Below are positions 54,101 through 61,655 of a stretch of 64,000 nucleotides of DNA, in pieces. Numbering within the stretch: position 1 is the first letter of the stretch; every line of letters begins with the position of its first letter. The stretch lies in contig NZ_JACHFW010000001.1 of assembly GCF_014202115.1 (NCBI RefSeq), forward strand, positions 248,001 through 312,000, in the 5' to 3' direction. Position numbers and translations under genes: made by a program. Below the pieces are notes generated by a model. That model searched no databases, was not told where the DNA came from, and worked only from the letters and a program-made list of their open reading frames with translations. The DNA comes from Catenibacillus scindens. Its GTDB lineage: Bacteria > Bacillota > Clostridia > Lachnospirales > Lachnospiraceae.

Positions 54101-54146
54101 ACAAAGCCCCCGCTGCAAACAGCGGGGGCTTTGTCTTCATTTTTTG
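54101..54146 (+). terminator. Strong plus-strand terminator without an obvious gene
   Basis: A 15-bp perfect stem (54101-54115 with 54120-54134, core AAAGCCCCCGCTG) and 4-base loop are followed by CTTCATTTTTT on the plus strand. Both flanking genes are on the minus strand. The T run is on the wrong side to end the VanY-like gene. Confidence 0.6.
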
Positions 54147-54173
54147 TAACTATTCAGCCATGCGGCTGGTTTA
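54146..54173. repeat. Truncated copy of element A (left end)
   Basis: GTAACTATTCAGCCATGCGG and the following CTGGTTTA are identical to the left end of the copy at 59231. Homology stops at the hairpin that follows. Confidence 0.6.
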
Positions 54174-54175
54174 TT

Positions 54176-54197
54176 CAAGACCCGTTCGCGGGTCTTG
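54176..54197. terminator. Hairpin downstream of the VanY-like gene
   Basis: CAAGACCCG and CGGGTCTTG form a 9-bp stem with a TTCG loop (CGAA on the minus strand), 16 bp past the stop. The T tail is poor. Confidence 0.45.
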
Positions 54198-54213
54198 GCA
54201 CAAATTTAGGAGT

Positions 54214-54921
54214 CTATTCCTCATCTGATAAATATTCCTCCAGACATATACCTTTTTCATTAATTTCCTTTGCGGCTTCTTTGCCCACATACCGATAATG
54301 CCATGGTTCATTGATAATCCCAGTGATCTGCGTCTTATCCTGAGGATATCGGTAAATAAAGCCATACTCCCAGGCGTGTTGGGCCAGCCATTGATACATG
54401 GCATCGCTGGAACAGCGCTGGGTGTCCGCATTAATGTCCACTGATATCCCCAGCTCATGTTCACTTGTCCCCGGCACCGCCACCCACGCCTTTGCCAGTT
54501 TCTCAGCCTCAGACCGGGAGTTGCCCTCATTTTCATAGGCTGTGATCTTCTCTTCCAGAAGCTCCTGCTGCCGTTCATGGGTCCGGTATCCGGCAGCCAC
54601 GAACGGATAAATTCCCTCTGCCCTGGCAGAGTCAAACATAGCCTGAAGATCGGGATAAATACGCTCATCCACCTGTTCCCCGTTGGACAGCTCCAGAAGA
54701 TTCACCTCATAGTCGTCAGGGATAGGGTGATCTTTGTTGACAAGGATCAAATACCAGGGCCTCTCATTTTCTTCATTTTGAGCCAGACTCTGGGCCTGAC
54801 CCAAATGATTTCCATCGGTCCAGGAAAAACCGGCCCATCCTGCCAGCAGGGCAAAAACCAGTAAAAGTGCGATCAGAAGGGCAATCCCTGTTTTTCTCTT
54901 TCTTTTTCCGTATCTTTTCAT
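54214..54921 (-). CDS. D-alanyl-D-alanine carboxypeptidase, VanY/M15B-like
   Basis: This is a 235-residue membrane-anchored peptidase with an N-terminal helix (about 11-30). Zinc and catalytic residues of M15B are present: YRTHERQ, His155 and Asp162 (SEHELGISVD), Glu205 and His208 (EPWHYRYVG). It removes terminal D-Ala from peptidoglycan stems; the glycopeptide-resistance VanY and housekeeping homologs share this fold. Its ATG overlaps the ABC permease stop by 4 bases, so it belongs to the ECF-sigma operon. No vanH/A/X genes are here, so I make no claim of glycopeptide resistance. Confidence 0.93.
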   Translation of the reverse strand: MKRYGKRKRKTGIALLIALLLVFALLAGWAGFSWTDGNHLGQAQSLAQNEENERPWYLILVNKDHPIPDDYEVNLLELSNGEQVDERIYPDLQAMFDSARAEGIYPFVAAGYRTHERQQELLEEKITAYENEGNSRSEAEKLAKAWVAVPGTSEHELGISVDINADTQRCSSDAMYQWLAQHAWEYGFIYRYPQDKTQITGIINEPWHYRYVGKEAAKEINEKGICLEEYLSDEE

Positions 54922-56150
54922 CGAACCACCGTCTTTTTGTAAATTGTGTAAATTACAGGAAGCAATACCAGACACAGCGCCGGATAAACCACAAGTAATA
55001 TGGGCAGCGCCCCCACAATTTTACCGGCAAAATCATAAAGATTATATCCCCCCAGCACAAGACTGACCGAAAGAAGCTGATCCGGCAAAATTCCCAGAAG
55101 CCTGTCTAACTTAGGGATTTCCATGTTGGACAGGAACTGGGGCAGGAGGATTAAAATAAAAGGAATAGTTACGGCAAAAATGGCCGATCCGCTTTTAGCT
55201 GAGACAAGCATAGCCAAAAGAGCGAAGAAAAGACAGCCTGCATATCCGCCAAAAAGGATGAGGAGAAATTCCTGCCAGACCGTAATATTATAAAAACTGT
55301 CACTGCCGAAAAACTGAGCCTGGATCATGGTGTTCGCCCCTCCGGCCCCCATACATCCCAGAATAATCCCGGAGCAAAGAAGCATTGACGCCCAGTAGAT
55401 AATCGTGGCGATTGCCACCCCAGCTCCGATCTTGGCTTTACATGCCTTTTTTCTGCCGTGAAAGGAAGAAAAGAATACGGCATCACATTTCCACTGTTTT
55501 TCACAGGAAAAAATGCCGGAGACCAAGAAGCCGCACATAATAGCTAAAACCGTGATCAAACTTGGCGCTGTATAAAACAACTGGTCCCACCCGTCAGCCG
55601 CCGCATAGTACAACGGCTGACGGACATTTTCAAACTGTTGTATGAGGAACTCTTTTTCTGCCGGAGAAAAACGGCTGTCGGCCTTTGTATAAAGCCACTC
55701 GGTCAGGCTTAAAACCCGCTGCCGATAAAAGTTATCGGCGTCATCAACCGTGAGCCTGTCAGCGGCATAGTAATCAAAGTAAGAAAAATCCCCAAAGGCG
55801 TCGCTGAGTAAAAGAAGAATATCCGAATATCCCTGCTTGCGCCCATAGGAAATGTTATTCTGAGTGATATCCTCTGACAAAGCCTGGGGACTTGCGTTTT
55901 CCTTCTGATTTGTCTCTATGACCAAAGCCAGACGCTCTGCCGTCAGCGGTCCCTCCCAGGGTTCTTTGGCCGCAGCCAGCAGTCTGGCCCCCTGTATTCC
56001 TGTAATATGATTGCCCTGGTCATCCACAAAAAATATGCTGTTGACAGACATGACCCCAAAGAGGATGACAACAATGGCGCATATAGCCGCCGCGATCTGA
56101 CTGCCGGTCCTTAAAAACACTTTTCGGATTTCATAGCAAACCACTGCCAT
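54918..56150 (-). CDS. ABC-2 type permease
   Basis: This is a ~410-residue membrane protein. The longer open frame upstream overlaps the ATPase gene in another frame and is not coding. The start is the ATG at 56150, or the GTG two codons later (56144), which has better spacing to GGCGGGGG. One helix at the N-terminus is followed by a ~180-residue external part, then five to six helices from about 215 (LITVLAIMCGFLVSG, ATIIYWASMLLCSG, LILFGGYAGCLFF). This is the layout of ABC-2 transporters with a large loop. It overlaps the ATPase gene by 20 bases. Cargo unknown. Confidence 0.85.
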   Translation of the reverse strand: MAVVCYEIRKVFLRTGSQIAAAICAIVVILFGVMSVNSIFFVDDQGNHITGIQGARLLAAAKEPWEGPLTAERLALVIETNQKENASPQALSEDITQNNISYGRKQGYSDILLLLSDAFGDFSYFDYYAADRLTVDDADNFYRQRVLSLTEWLYTKADSRFSPAEKEFLIQQFENVRQPLYYAAADGWDQLFYTAPSLITVLAIMCGFLVSGIFSCEKQWKCDAVFFSSFHGRKKACKAKIGAGVAIATIIYWASMLLCSGIILGCMGAGGANTMIQAQFFGSDSFYNITVWQEFLLILFGGYAGCLFFALLAMLVSAKSGSAIFAVTIPFILILLPQFLSNMEIPKLDRLLGILPDQLLSVSLVLGGYNLYDFAGKIVGALPILLVVYPALCLVLLPVIYTIYKKTVVR

Positions 56151-57018
56151 CCCCCGCCTTCTCATCAAAGTAATAGAGGAACACATCCTCCAGAGATGCC
56201 TGGACAGGCACCGCGTCCTCCACAGGTTTTGCCTGGGAGATAATTTTAAGCTCCACCTGGTCAGGCTCAGACTTAATGTTGGAAACTTTATATTTGTGTA
56301 CAAGCATGGGAACCATGGCAGGGTCTGCGAAACATGTCCACACAGTCTCAGGCATGGACATCAAAAGCTGGCGCACCGTTCCCTCCAGGACAATACCGCC
56401 ATCTTTCATCAGCCAGATCTCATTGGCAATATACTCCACATCAGACACAATGTGGGTGGACAAAAGTACCACCCTCTCCGCCGCCAGTTCGCTGATAAGA
56501 TTGCGGAAACGGATGCGCTCATTAGGGTCAAGGCCCGCTGTGGGTTCGTCAAGTACCAGTATTTTCGGGTCATTGAGCATGGCCTGAGCAATTCCCGCCC
56601 GGCGCTTCATCCCCCCTGAAAGTTTTTTCATTTTTTTCCCGGACACTTTTGTCAGCCCGGTCTTCTCCATAAGTATTCCCACTCTTTTTTTGGCAACTGC
56701 CGGCCTTAATCCTTTCAGAGCGCCGATATACATGAGATAATCTTTTACAGTAAAATCCGGGTAATATCCAAAATCCTGAGGCAGGTATCCGAGGATTTTC
56801 CGGTAACTGCCCCCCATTTGAAAAATATCTTCCCCGTCAAGGGTGATCTTTCCAAAATCAGGTTCGAGAAGAGTACACAACATGCGCATAAGGGTAGTTT
56901 TTCCCGCCCCGTTGACTCCGAGAAGCCCATAAATGCCATGGGTCATCTTACCGCTGAAATGGTTCACTGCTGTCACCGGTCCAAATTTTTTTGTCAGATC
57001 ATTTAGATTCAGTTCCAC
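56131..57018 (-). CDS. ABC transporter ATP-binding protein
   Basis: This is a 295-residue ATPase. Walker A is GVNGAGKTTL, signature LSGGMKRR, Walker B ILVLDEPTAGLDP, H-loop STHIVSD. The N-terminus FGPVTAVNHFSGKM and the ~60-residue C-terminal extension fit the ABC-2 export group (CcmA-like; antibiotic or lipid export). It overlaps both the upstream membrane-protein gene and the downstream permease gene by 20 bases, a sign of tight coupling. Confidence 0.95.
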   Translation of the reverse strand: MELNLNDLTKKFGPVTAVNHFSGKMTHGIYGLLGVNGAGKTTLMRMLCTLLEPDFGKITLDGEDIFQMGGSYRKILGYLPQDFGYYPDFTVKDYLMYIGALKGLRPAVAKKRVGILMEKTGLTKVSGKKMKKLSGGMKRRAGIAQAMLNDPKILVLDEPTAGLDPNERIRFRNLISELAAERVVLLSTHIVSDVEYIANEIWLMKDGGIVLEGTVRQLLMSMPETVWTCFADPAMVPMLVHKYKVSNIKSEPDQVELKIISQAKPVEDAVPVQASLEDVFLYYFDEKAGDGSGLL

Positions 57019-57763
57019 CTAAATTCACCTCCCAAATCCTGCCAAAGCTTCCGATCAGCCGAAACACAAAGGTGCCAAGGAGGGCTGTGGCGGCACAGAA
57101 GATTCCTACCCACAGCGGAAAAGAGATCGCCTGGTAAATATTTTCATTTAAAACAATAAACCACCATATAACGCTCCATATAAGGCTCATCCCCACAGCA
57201 GCGCTCTGTCCAAAAAGGCCTGGGCTGCACAAAAATCCAAAGCATATACAGGCGGTAATGGTCATAGGCAGTAAAAACTGTATGAGCAGATCCGCCATTC
57301 CAAGACTCATATAAAAAGGGGCCGCCGCCATAAAAACTGTGATCATTAGCACATCGGCGATGGCAAAAAGGAGAATACGGGCCGCGTAAATCTCTCTGAG
57401 GGAGTAAAAGGCCGCCCCCTCAATCTCCAAAGTGTTCCCGCTGCGGTTTTTCCACATTTCCGGTATGATCAGAATGATAAATAATGTGGCGGCAATGCCA
57501 AGACTGCGGCGCCCGTAGAGAAAATCATCCATTAAAGGGTAAATGAGCCACACGCCTGCCAGCAAAAAAAGTTGGAATATCCACCATTTTTTCTGAAGAA
57601 CTTTAAGCTGGACCCGCAAAAAACCGCCGTAGGATAATACCCGCTTTTCCTCCTGGCTCAGAAATGCTTCTCTGGCCGCGCTGGCCACTATACTGATCTT
57701 TTGTGGATCAATATAGGGATCGGGGACTTTACTGTATTTTTCTAACATCTGATCCAGATTCAT
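56999..57763 (-). CDS. Six-helix membrane protein in the ECF-sigma operon
   Basis: This is a ~254-residue protein starting at the ATG at 57763 (GGAGG upstream). A soluble N-terminus of about 65 residues precedes six hydrophobic segments. No family is recognised with certainty. Its place directly after the sigma gene, overlapping it by 35 bases, is where anti-sigma factors usually lie; the soluble N-terminus in front of membrane helices fits that. It may instead be a second permease. The role is unproven. Confidence 0.8.
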   Translation of the reverse strand: MNLDQMLEKYSKVPDPYIDPQKISIVASAAREAFLSQEEKRVLSYGGFLRVQLKVLQKKWWIFQLFLLAGVWLIYPLMDDFLYGRRSLGIAATLFIILIIPEMWKNRSGNTLEIEGAAFYSLREIYAARILLFAIADVLMITVFMAAAPFYMSLGMADLLIQFLLPMTITACICFGFLCSPGLFGQSAAVGMSLIWSVIWWFIVLNENIYQAISFPLWVGIFCAATALLGTFVFRLIGSFGRIWEVNLGGTESK

Positions 57764-58295
57764 TTTTTCCATCCTCCATCTCTATAAATTTTTTCAGAAG
57801 ATTTCTGGCCTGCCTGAGCCGGTATTTCACCAGAGGCAGGCCAATGCCAAGAACTTTGGCGATCTCCCACATTAAAAGGCCCTGAAAATAATAAAGGATC
57901 ACAACCTCAGACAGATCCCTGGGAAGTTTTCCGATGGCCCATTCCAGCAGTACTTTATCGGTAATATCCTCTTCCGGCCCCTGGGCTGCGGCGCCGTTTT
58001 CCATGATCTGTCCATCCTGTGTCAAAATCTCCATCGGTTTTTTATAATAATTTTTGCAGAGATTACCGGCGATGGTATACAGATAATTTTTCGCCTTTCC
58101 GCTGTGCCGGTAACTGGAAAGTCCGGCCATAAAACGCACAAAGGTTTCCTGGGTCAGATCCTTTGCCTCTTCCTCGTCAAAGCAATGCCAACGGCAGTAT
58201 TTTAAAATCTGTCCGTAGTATTTTCCTACAAATTCATTAAAAGCCTTTTCGTCCCCCTGTTTCATTTTGTGTATTAAAATAAAATCCGCATCCAC
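57729..58295 (-). CDS. ECF-type RNA polymerase sigma factor
   Basis: This is a 188-residue group-4 sigma factor with a GTG start at 58295 and a perfect AAGGAGG. Region 2 includes EEEAKDLTQETFVRFM. Region 4 includes LPRDLSEVVILYYFQGLLMWEIAKVLG and VKYRLRQARNLLKK. It leads the operon with a membrane protein, an ABC-2 transporter and a VanY-like peptidase, so it probably answers envelope stress or an antimicrobial peptide. An inverted repeat sits just before its ribosome site. Confidence 0.93.
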   Translation of the reverse strand: MDADFILIHKMKQGDEKAFNEFVGKYYGQILKYCRWHCFDEEEAKDLTQETFVRFMAGLSSYRHSGKAKNYLYTIAGNLCKNYYKKPMEILTQDGQIMENGAAAQGPEEDITDKVLLEWAIGKLPRDLSEVVILYYFQGLLMWEIAKVLGIGLPLVKYRLRQARNLLKKFIEMEDGKNESGSDVRKIQ

Positions 58296-58306
58296 GATAG
58301 CCTCCT

Positions 58307-58347
58307 TCCTATCTTATATAACAACGAACAGGCAAAAAAAGATAGGA
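58307..58347. promoter_or_regulatory. 9-bp inverted repeat upstream of the sigma gene
   Basis: TCCTATCTT (58307-58315) and AAGATAGGA (58339-58347) are perfect complements 23 bases apart. On the minus strand the first arm runs into T7, and the second arm abuts the AAGGAGG site. It could be an operator, a leaky terminator of the upstream gene, or an RBS-affecting hairpin. Confidence 0.4.
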
Positions 58348-58352
58348 TATTT

Positions 58353-59207
58353 TTAATTTTTTTTCTTCTCCATATATTTATCCCGCCACTGCCTGCCAAT
58401 TTTCTGAAGCTCCCTGGCGGTCTGTGCAAGCTGGTCGTACTGTGCCCTGGCGCTTTCCAGCATGGCGTCTTTTTGCGAACACAATTTTTTAAGCGTCTCT
58501 CTCTCCTCCCTGACTTTGTCAAGGGCATGTTCCAACGATTCTTTTTCCCTCTGCCACAGTTCCTTCGCATTTAACAATTCTTTTCCATTTTGATCCGCCC
58601 CCACGCCGCCGAAATTCTCATCAATAATCTCGTAGGATTTTTCCTCTATGTTCCATACAAAAGTCCGGACTATCTCATTTCCCCGGTCTGAATCCGCAAA
58701 GTTTTCATCAAAATTTCCGGAAAAGCTCTGACTCTCATGACCGCTCTCCAGCTCCATGTAGTCTTTATGGTTATGATGATACCAGTTGACATAAAGTGGT
58801 CCTTCTTCCCCATGCCAAAGACATTTCTCCAGATCACCATCCCATGGGCTTCGCATATAAAAACTTCTTTTTTCATCATCAAAGCACCGGATATAAAAAA
58901 GATACAGATTGCCCCCTGCCTCGTGAAGAACCGGACGCTCAAACCACTGATTTTGAGCGAGAGGGCTTAAAATCACCTGGGTATTAGGATCATCCAGGCA
59001 TCCGAAAATAATCTGCCTAGTGAAATTTTCATAGACATAATAGATGCGTCCCCGCCATGCCAGAGAAGACAGATAGCCCAGACAATCGTTATGGCGTACG
59101 AAAGGCATATGGCCCGGACGCATAGGAGTGAATAACAGTAAAATACGATTATTTTCCACATACATCATTAATTTCCGTCCATCAGCCAGATCATAAACAG
59201 CATTCAT
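58353..59207 (-). CDS. Hypothetical protein with a C-terminal coiled coil
   Basis: This is a 284-residue protein from the ATG at 59207 (GGAGGAG upstream). The longer frame upstream is only the translated end of element A. The first ~200 residues are beta-rich and aromatic, with repeated units such as LGYLSSLAWRGRIYYVYEN and ERPVLHEAGGNLYLFYIR that recall propeller blades. The last ~80 are a charged coiled coil (ELWQREKESLEHALDKVREE). There is no signal peptide. I do not recognise a family. It lies 57 bp upstream of the sigma gene on the same strand; co-transcription is possible. Confidence 0.75.
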   Translation of the reverse strand: MNAVYDLADGRKLMMYVENNRILLLFTPMRPGHMPFVRHNDCLGYLSSLAWRGRIYYVYENFTRQIIFGCLDDPNTQVILSPLAQNQWFERPVLHEAGGNLYLFYIRCFDDEKRSFYMRSPWDGDLEKCLWHGEEGPLYVNWYHHNHKDYMELESGHESQSFSGNFDENFADSDRGNEIVRTFVWNIEEKSYEIIDENFGGVGADQNGKELLNAKELWQREKESLEHALDKVREERETLKKLCSQKDAMLESARAQYDQLAQTARELQKIGRQWRDKYMEKKKN

Positions 59208-59230
59208 GTATTCTCCTCCACAAACCATTT

Positions 59231-59413
59231 TAAAGTAACTATTCAGCCATGCGGCTGGTTTAATAAAAATACGGCGCAAGTTTACTTGCAGAGGATTTTT
59301 TATTAAACCAGACATATGGCGTTTAGCCATAATTGAGGATTCAGCCGCGCAAGCGGCGGTAAAGCAGCGGTAGCTGCGGGAATCTTAAAATGCATGGCTG
59401 AATAGTTACTTTA
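59231..59413. repeat. MITE-like element A, copy 2, perfect 21-bp ends
   Basis: A 183-bp element whose first 21 bases (starting TAAAGTAACTATTCAGCC) are the exact complement of its last 21. Interior blocks match 28821-28986. It has no coding capacity. It lies between the start of the minus-strand hypothetical gene and the plus-strand sporulation candidate, and its right end comes within 22 bp of that gene's promoter. Confidence 0.85.
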
Positions 59414-59434
59414 TATGTATATGGGGATATAAGA

Positions 59435-59461
59435 ACCAAAAATCACGATATGCATAAGATA
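59435..59461 (+). promoter_or_regulatory. Sigma-K-like sporulation promoter
   Basis: AC, 16 bases, then CATAAGATA matches the sigma-K pattern AC-N16/17-CATANNNTA. It lies 32 bp upstream of the ATG at 59494, with AAAGGATG between. No vegetative promoter is seen in the short interval. Confidence 0.5.
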
Positions 59462-59493
59462 AATTAAGAAAATTTTATAGAAAGGATGTTATT

Positions 59494-60462
59494 ATGGCCA
59501 AAAACAATACTTCTGGCTGTAAAAGCTGTCCAAAAAGATATGTCAGCACCGGAGCCCAAAACGGACACGAGTGCCATGACATCTGTACGGACCCTATCTG
59601 CGGCGAGCCTGATGTGCTTACACTTCTGGCTCCGGTAGTTTATGACGAGCTTGGCATTAATCTCTGCCGGACTATAGATATTACGCCGCCCCAGGCCACA
59701 GGAATTTCCAGTGTTTGTGCCCAGATCATCAATATTTCATTCAACTCCTCGGAAAACGCCTCCACAACGGTCGCTCAGATCAATGGGCGGCCTAACTGTT
59801 ACCTGGTTACCCTGACCAATCTGTCCGTTACTTTCCAAATTACTTTTTATGACTGCGCCGGAAGAAGTCTGGACACACAGACCCTGACCGCCACCTATCT
59901 GCCCTCTGACAGCAGCGTTGACGGATATGACGCCCTGGACGATGACACCAATCCCTCCTCTGTAGAGCTGGAGATCTTCGCCCCTTACGGAGTGTCTGTC
60001 AACACCCAGTCCAACAATACCCCTGTGATCCAGTATGTAGGATTCTCATCGGAAAATAACACCATGCACCAGGGACTGAATATGATCGCCATTCCTAAGA
60101 TCCTGAACATGGATCTGTCCTCAGATACCATCACCATCGGACTGACCGTTTATGTTAAAAGTATTTATTACTCCCAGTATCTCATCCCCCACAATGGCAG
60201 GGCGATTGTCCCCAAAGCCAGCATCCAGCCCAACGACGATACGATCTGCATGGATTTTGTCTGCGGCGATCTCCTGGATCTTTCCATTAAACCTCTGGAA
60301 CTTGGGCCGCCAAAATGTGAGGGTTATTTAAAAAATGCCTGTGAGGAAACTTGCGACTGCTGTACTTGTTCTCCTGTGGAACCGTCCAACACTGTTCCCT
60401 CCACGCCAGCTTCCACGGTGTCCTTGGGCAGTGACGGTGCGGATTCTTCTACAGACGCCTAA
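59494..60462 (+). CDS. Cysteine-rich protein, candidate spore-coat or exosporium component
   Basis: This is a 322-residue protein of no family I recognise. The N-terminus is Cys-rich (CKSCPKRY, CHDICTDPICG). A beta-rich, Asn/Thr/Ser-rich middle covers about 60-265 and contains VELEIFAPYGVSV. A second Cys cluster (CEETCDCCTC) precedes a Ser/Thr/Pro tail. There is no signal peptide and no membrane helix. Cysteine clusters at both ends plus a sigma-K-like promoter suggest a mother-cell-made, cross-linked coat layer protein. Composition and context support that idea but do not prove it. A single-gene unit. Confidence 0.8.
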   Translation: MAKNNTSGCKSCPKRYVSTGAQNGHECHDICTDPICGEPDVLTLLAPVVYDELGINLCRTIDITPPQATGISSVCAQIINISFNSSENASTTVAQINGRPNCYLVTLTNLSVTFQITFYDCAGRSLDTQTLTATYLPSDSSVDGYDALDDDTNPSSVELEIFAPYGVSVNTQSNNTPVIQYVGFSSENNTMHQGLNMIAIPKILNMDLSSDTITIGLTVYVKSIYYSQYLIPHNGRAIVPKASIQPNDDTICMDFVCGDLLDLSIKPLELGPPKCEGYLKNACEETCDCCTCSPVEPSNTVPSTPASTVSLGSDGADSSTDA

Positions 60463-60566
60463 GGAACAAGAAAAGAACCATCCTGTAAAATCCAGTCTTT
60501 GATAAAACCCCTGATCTTTATGGGATGATCCCTTTCGTTTTCTACCAATATTTGCCCTGATCTCAA

Positions 60567-60600
60567 GAGCCGCGCCTTTTCCTGGACGCGGCTCCTGTTC
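60567..60600 (+). terminator. Hairpin downstream of the cysteine-rich gene
   Basis: GAGCCGCG (60567-60574) and CGCGGCTC (60587-60594), then CTGTTCATT. It is about 100 bp past the stop. A further perfect palindrome (TTGTAAACAGA/TCTGTTTACAA) lies at about 60633-60659. The rest of 60463-60664 is unassigned. Confidence 0.4.
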
Positions 60601-60664
60601 ATTAGTACATTGTATAAGATTATCTTTTGTAAACAGAATTCCTCTGTTTACAAGTTATACAACG

Positions 60665-60886
60665 CTACTCTTTACTTTTTAAACCAAATTCTTTCATCAG
60701 TTCTTTCCTGAATACTTCATCTTCAAGGCATCGTTTGAGATCCTCATAACGCCCCTGGCTCATCAGGGCATTGACCAAGGCCAGGGACTGTTCTTCTCCG
60801 CGTTTTTCGCCTTCCAGACGTCCGATTTTCAGACCCTCATCACGTCCGGCTTCCCGCTCATCTTTGAGCATTTCTTCTAACATCAT
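60665..60886 (-). CDS. Short coiled-coil ORF, like the C-terminal tail of Rpn-type transposase/nuclease proteins
   Basis: This is a 73-codon frame from the ATG at 60886, which has a perfect GGAGGTG upstream. It contains DEREAGRDEGLKIGRLEGEKRG followed by NALMSQGRYEDLKRCLEDE and FRKELMKEFGL. This charged-repeat plus short helical tail is the usual C-terminus of Rpn/PD-(D/E)XK transposase-like proteins of Lachnospiraceae. Here the nuclease part is absent. It is either a remnant with an accidental good ribosome site or a real small protein. I favour a remnant. Confidence 0.45.
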   Translation of the reverse strand: MMLEEMLKDEREAGRDEGLKIGRLEGEKRGEEQSLALVNALMSQGRYEDLKRCLEDEVFRKELMKEFGLKSKE

Positions 60887-60916
60887 ATACTGCACCTCCA
60901 TTTCCCTGTGCGGGAA

Positions 60917-61504
60917 TTAAAGCCACGGCTTTAAATCATAAAACTGTACGGAATCATTGGCGCTGCTGTCAAGTCCAGCTCCGGAAGGCGTAAAATAAAT
61001 ATAGGAATCCTCAAGATCCTGGGCAAACACGCTGATTCCCAATATATTTGCGATTTCCTCCACATCCATATCATAAAAATATCTCAGCCGTATCACTCCG
61101 GCATAAATTTCCGAAAGCAAATCCACGATTTTTCCGGCCAGTTCTTCACAATCCCGCCGCTTCATATAATCATCAATGGTATTAACTCCCCTGTCCAGAA
61201 AGTCCTCAGCGTCCAGGGACACCCGAATCTGCTCTCTTTTATTCTTTCTGTAAATATCCAGGGCACTGCTTCGCAGCACAGTGATCACCAGACGTTTTGT
61301 TTTCATATCTGTCAGTCCCCGGCACCGGTCCAGGTAAGGGATCAGACGCTCAAAGGCGTCCGCCACAGCGTCCTCCGCCTGTGAACTGTTATTGAGTATG
61401 CTGTAGGCGATCCTGTACATCTGCTGTTCATATAACCTGAACAGCCGCTCTAGTTTGGAAAATGATTTTCTAACAGATCGGATATAAAAAGATATCTTCC
61501 TGTA
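60917..61504 (-). pseudogene. Broken ECF-type sigma factor gene
   Basis: The frame encodes recognisable sigma regions: KLERLFRLYEQQMYRIAYS and NNSSQAEDAVADAF (region 2), then VIRLRYFYDMDVEEIANILGIS (start of region 4). Homology begins upstream of the first ATG (61420), and the frame back to the stop at about 61504 has no start codon or ribosome site. At the other end the recognition helix is replaced by FAQDLEDSYIYFTPSGAG and an unrelated tail. So both ends are lost. A terminator at 61516-61550 separates it from upstream transcription. Confidence 0.6.
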
Positions 61505-61515
61505 TCACACAAAAA

Positions 61516-61550
61516 CGCCGTACAGGTGTAACCCCATACGGCGCTATTTT
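61516..61550. terminator. Bidirectional terminator downstream of the orphan binding-protein gene
   Basis: CGCCGTA (61516-61522) and TACGGCG (61537-61543) with T5 on the minus-strand side and CTATTTTT on the plus-strand side. It closes the minus-strand unit that ends at 61656. Confidence 0.6.
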
Positions 61551-61578
61551 TCATAAGATTTTCTGTAACAGTTCATCC

Positions 61579-61638
61579 ATCAGGGATAGGCGGGATGATT
61601 TATGCGTGCATAAGAAGCAGCCCGCCCCATTCCTGATG
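61579..61638. repeat. Hairpin element B, copy 2
   Basis: CATCAGGGATAGGCGGG pairs imperfectly with CCCGCCCCATTCCTGATG around TTTATGCGTGCATAAG. The flanks GTAACAGTTCA (61566) and GAGCGGAGCGC also resemble copy 1 (29004-29065). Confidence 0.6.
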
Positions 61639-61655
61639 AGCGGAGCGCATGTGAA

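Noticed and set aside
54214-54921. Vancomycin-resistance vanY cluster
   Set aside because: No vanR/S, vanH, ligase or vanX genes are present; M15B carboxypeptidases are common housekeeping enzymes.
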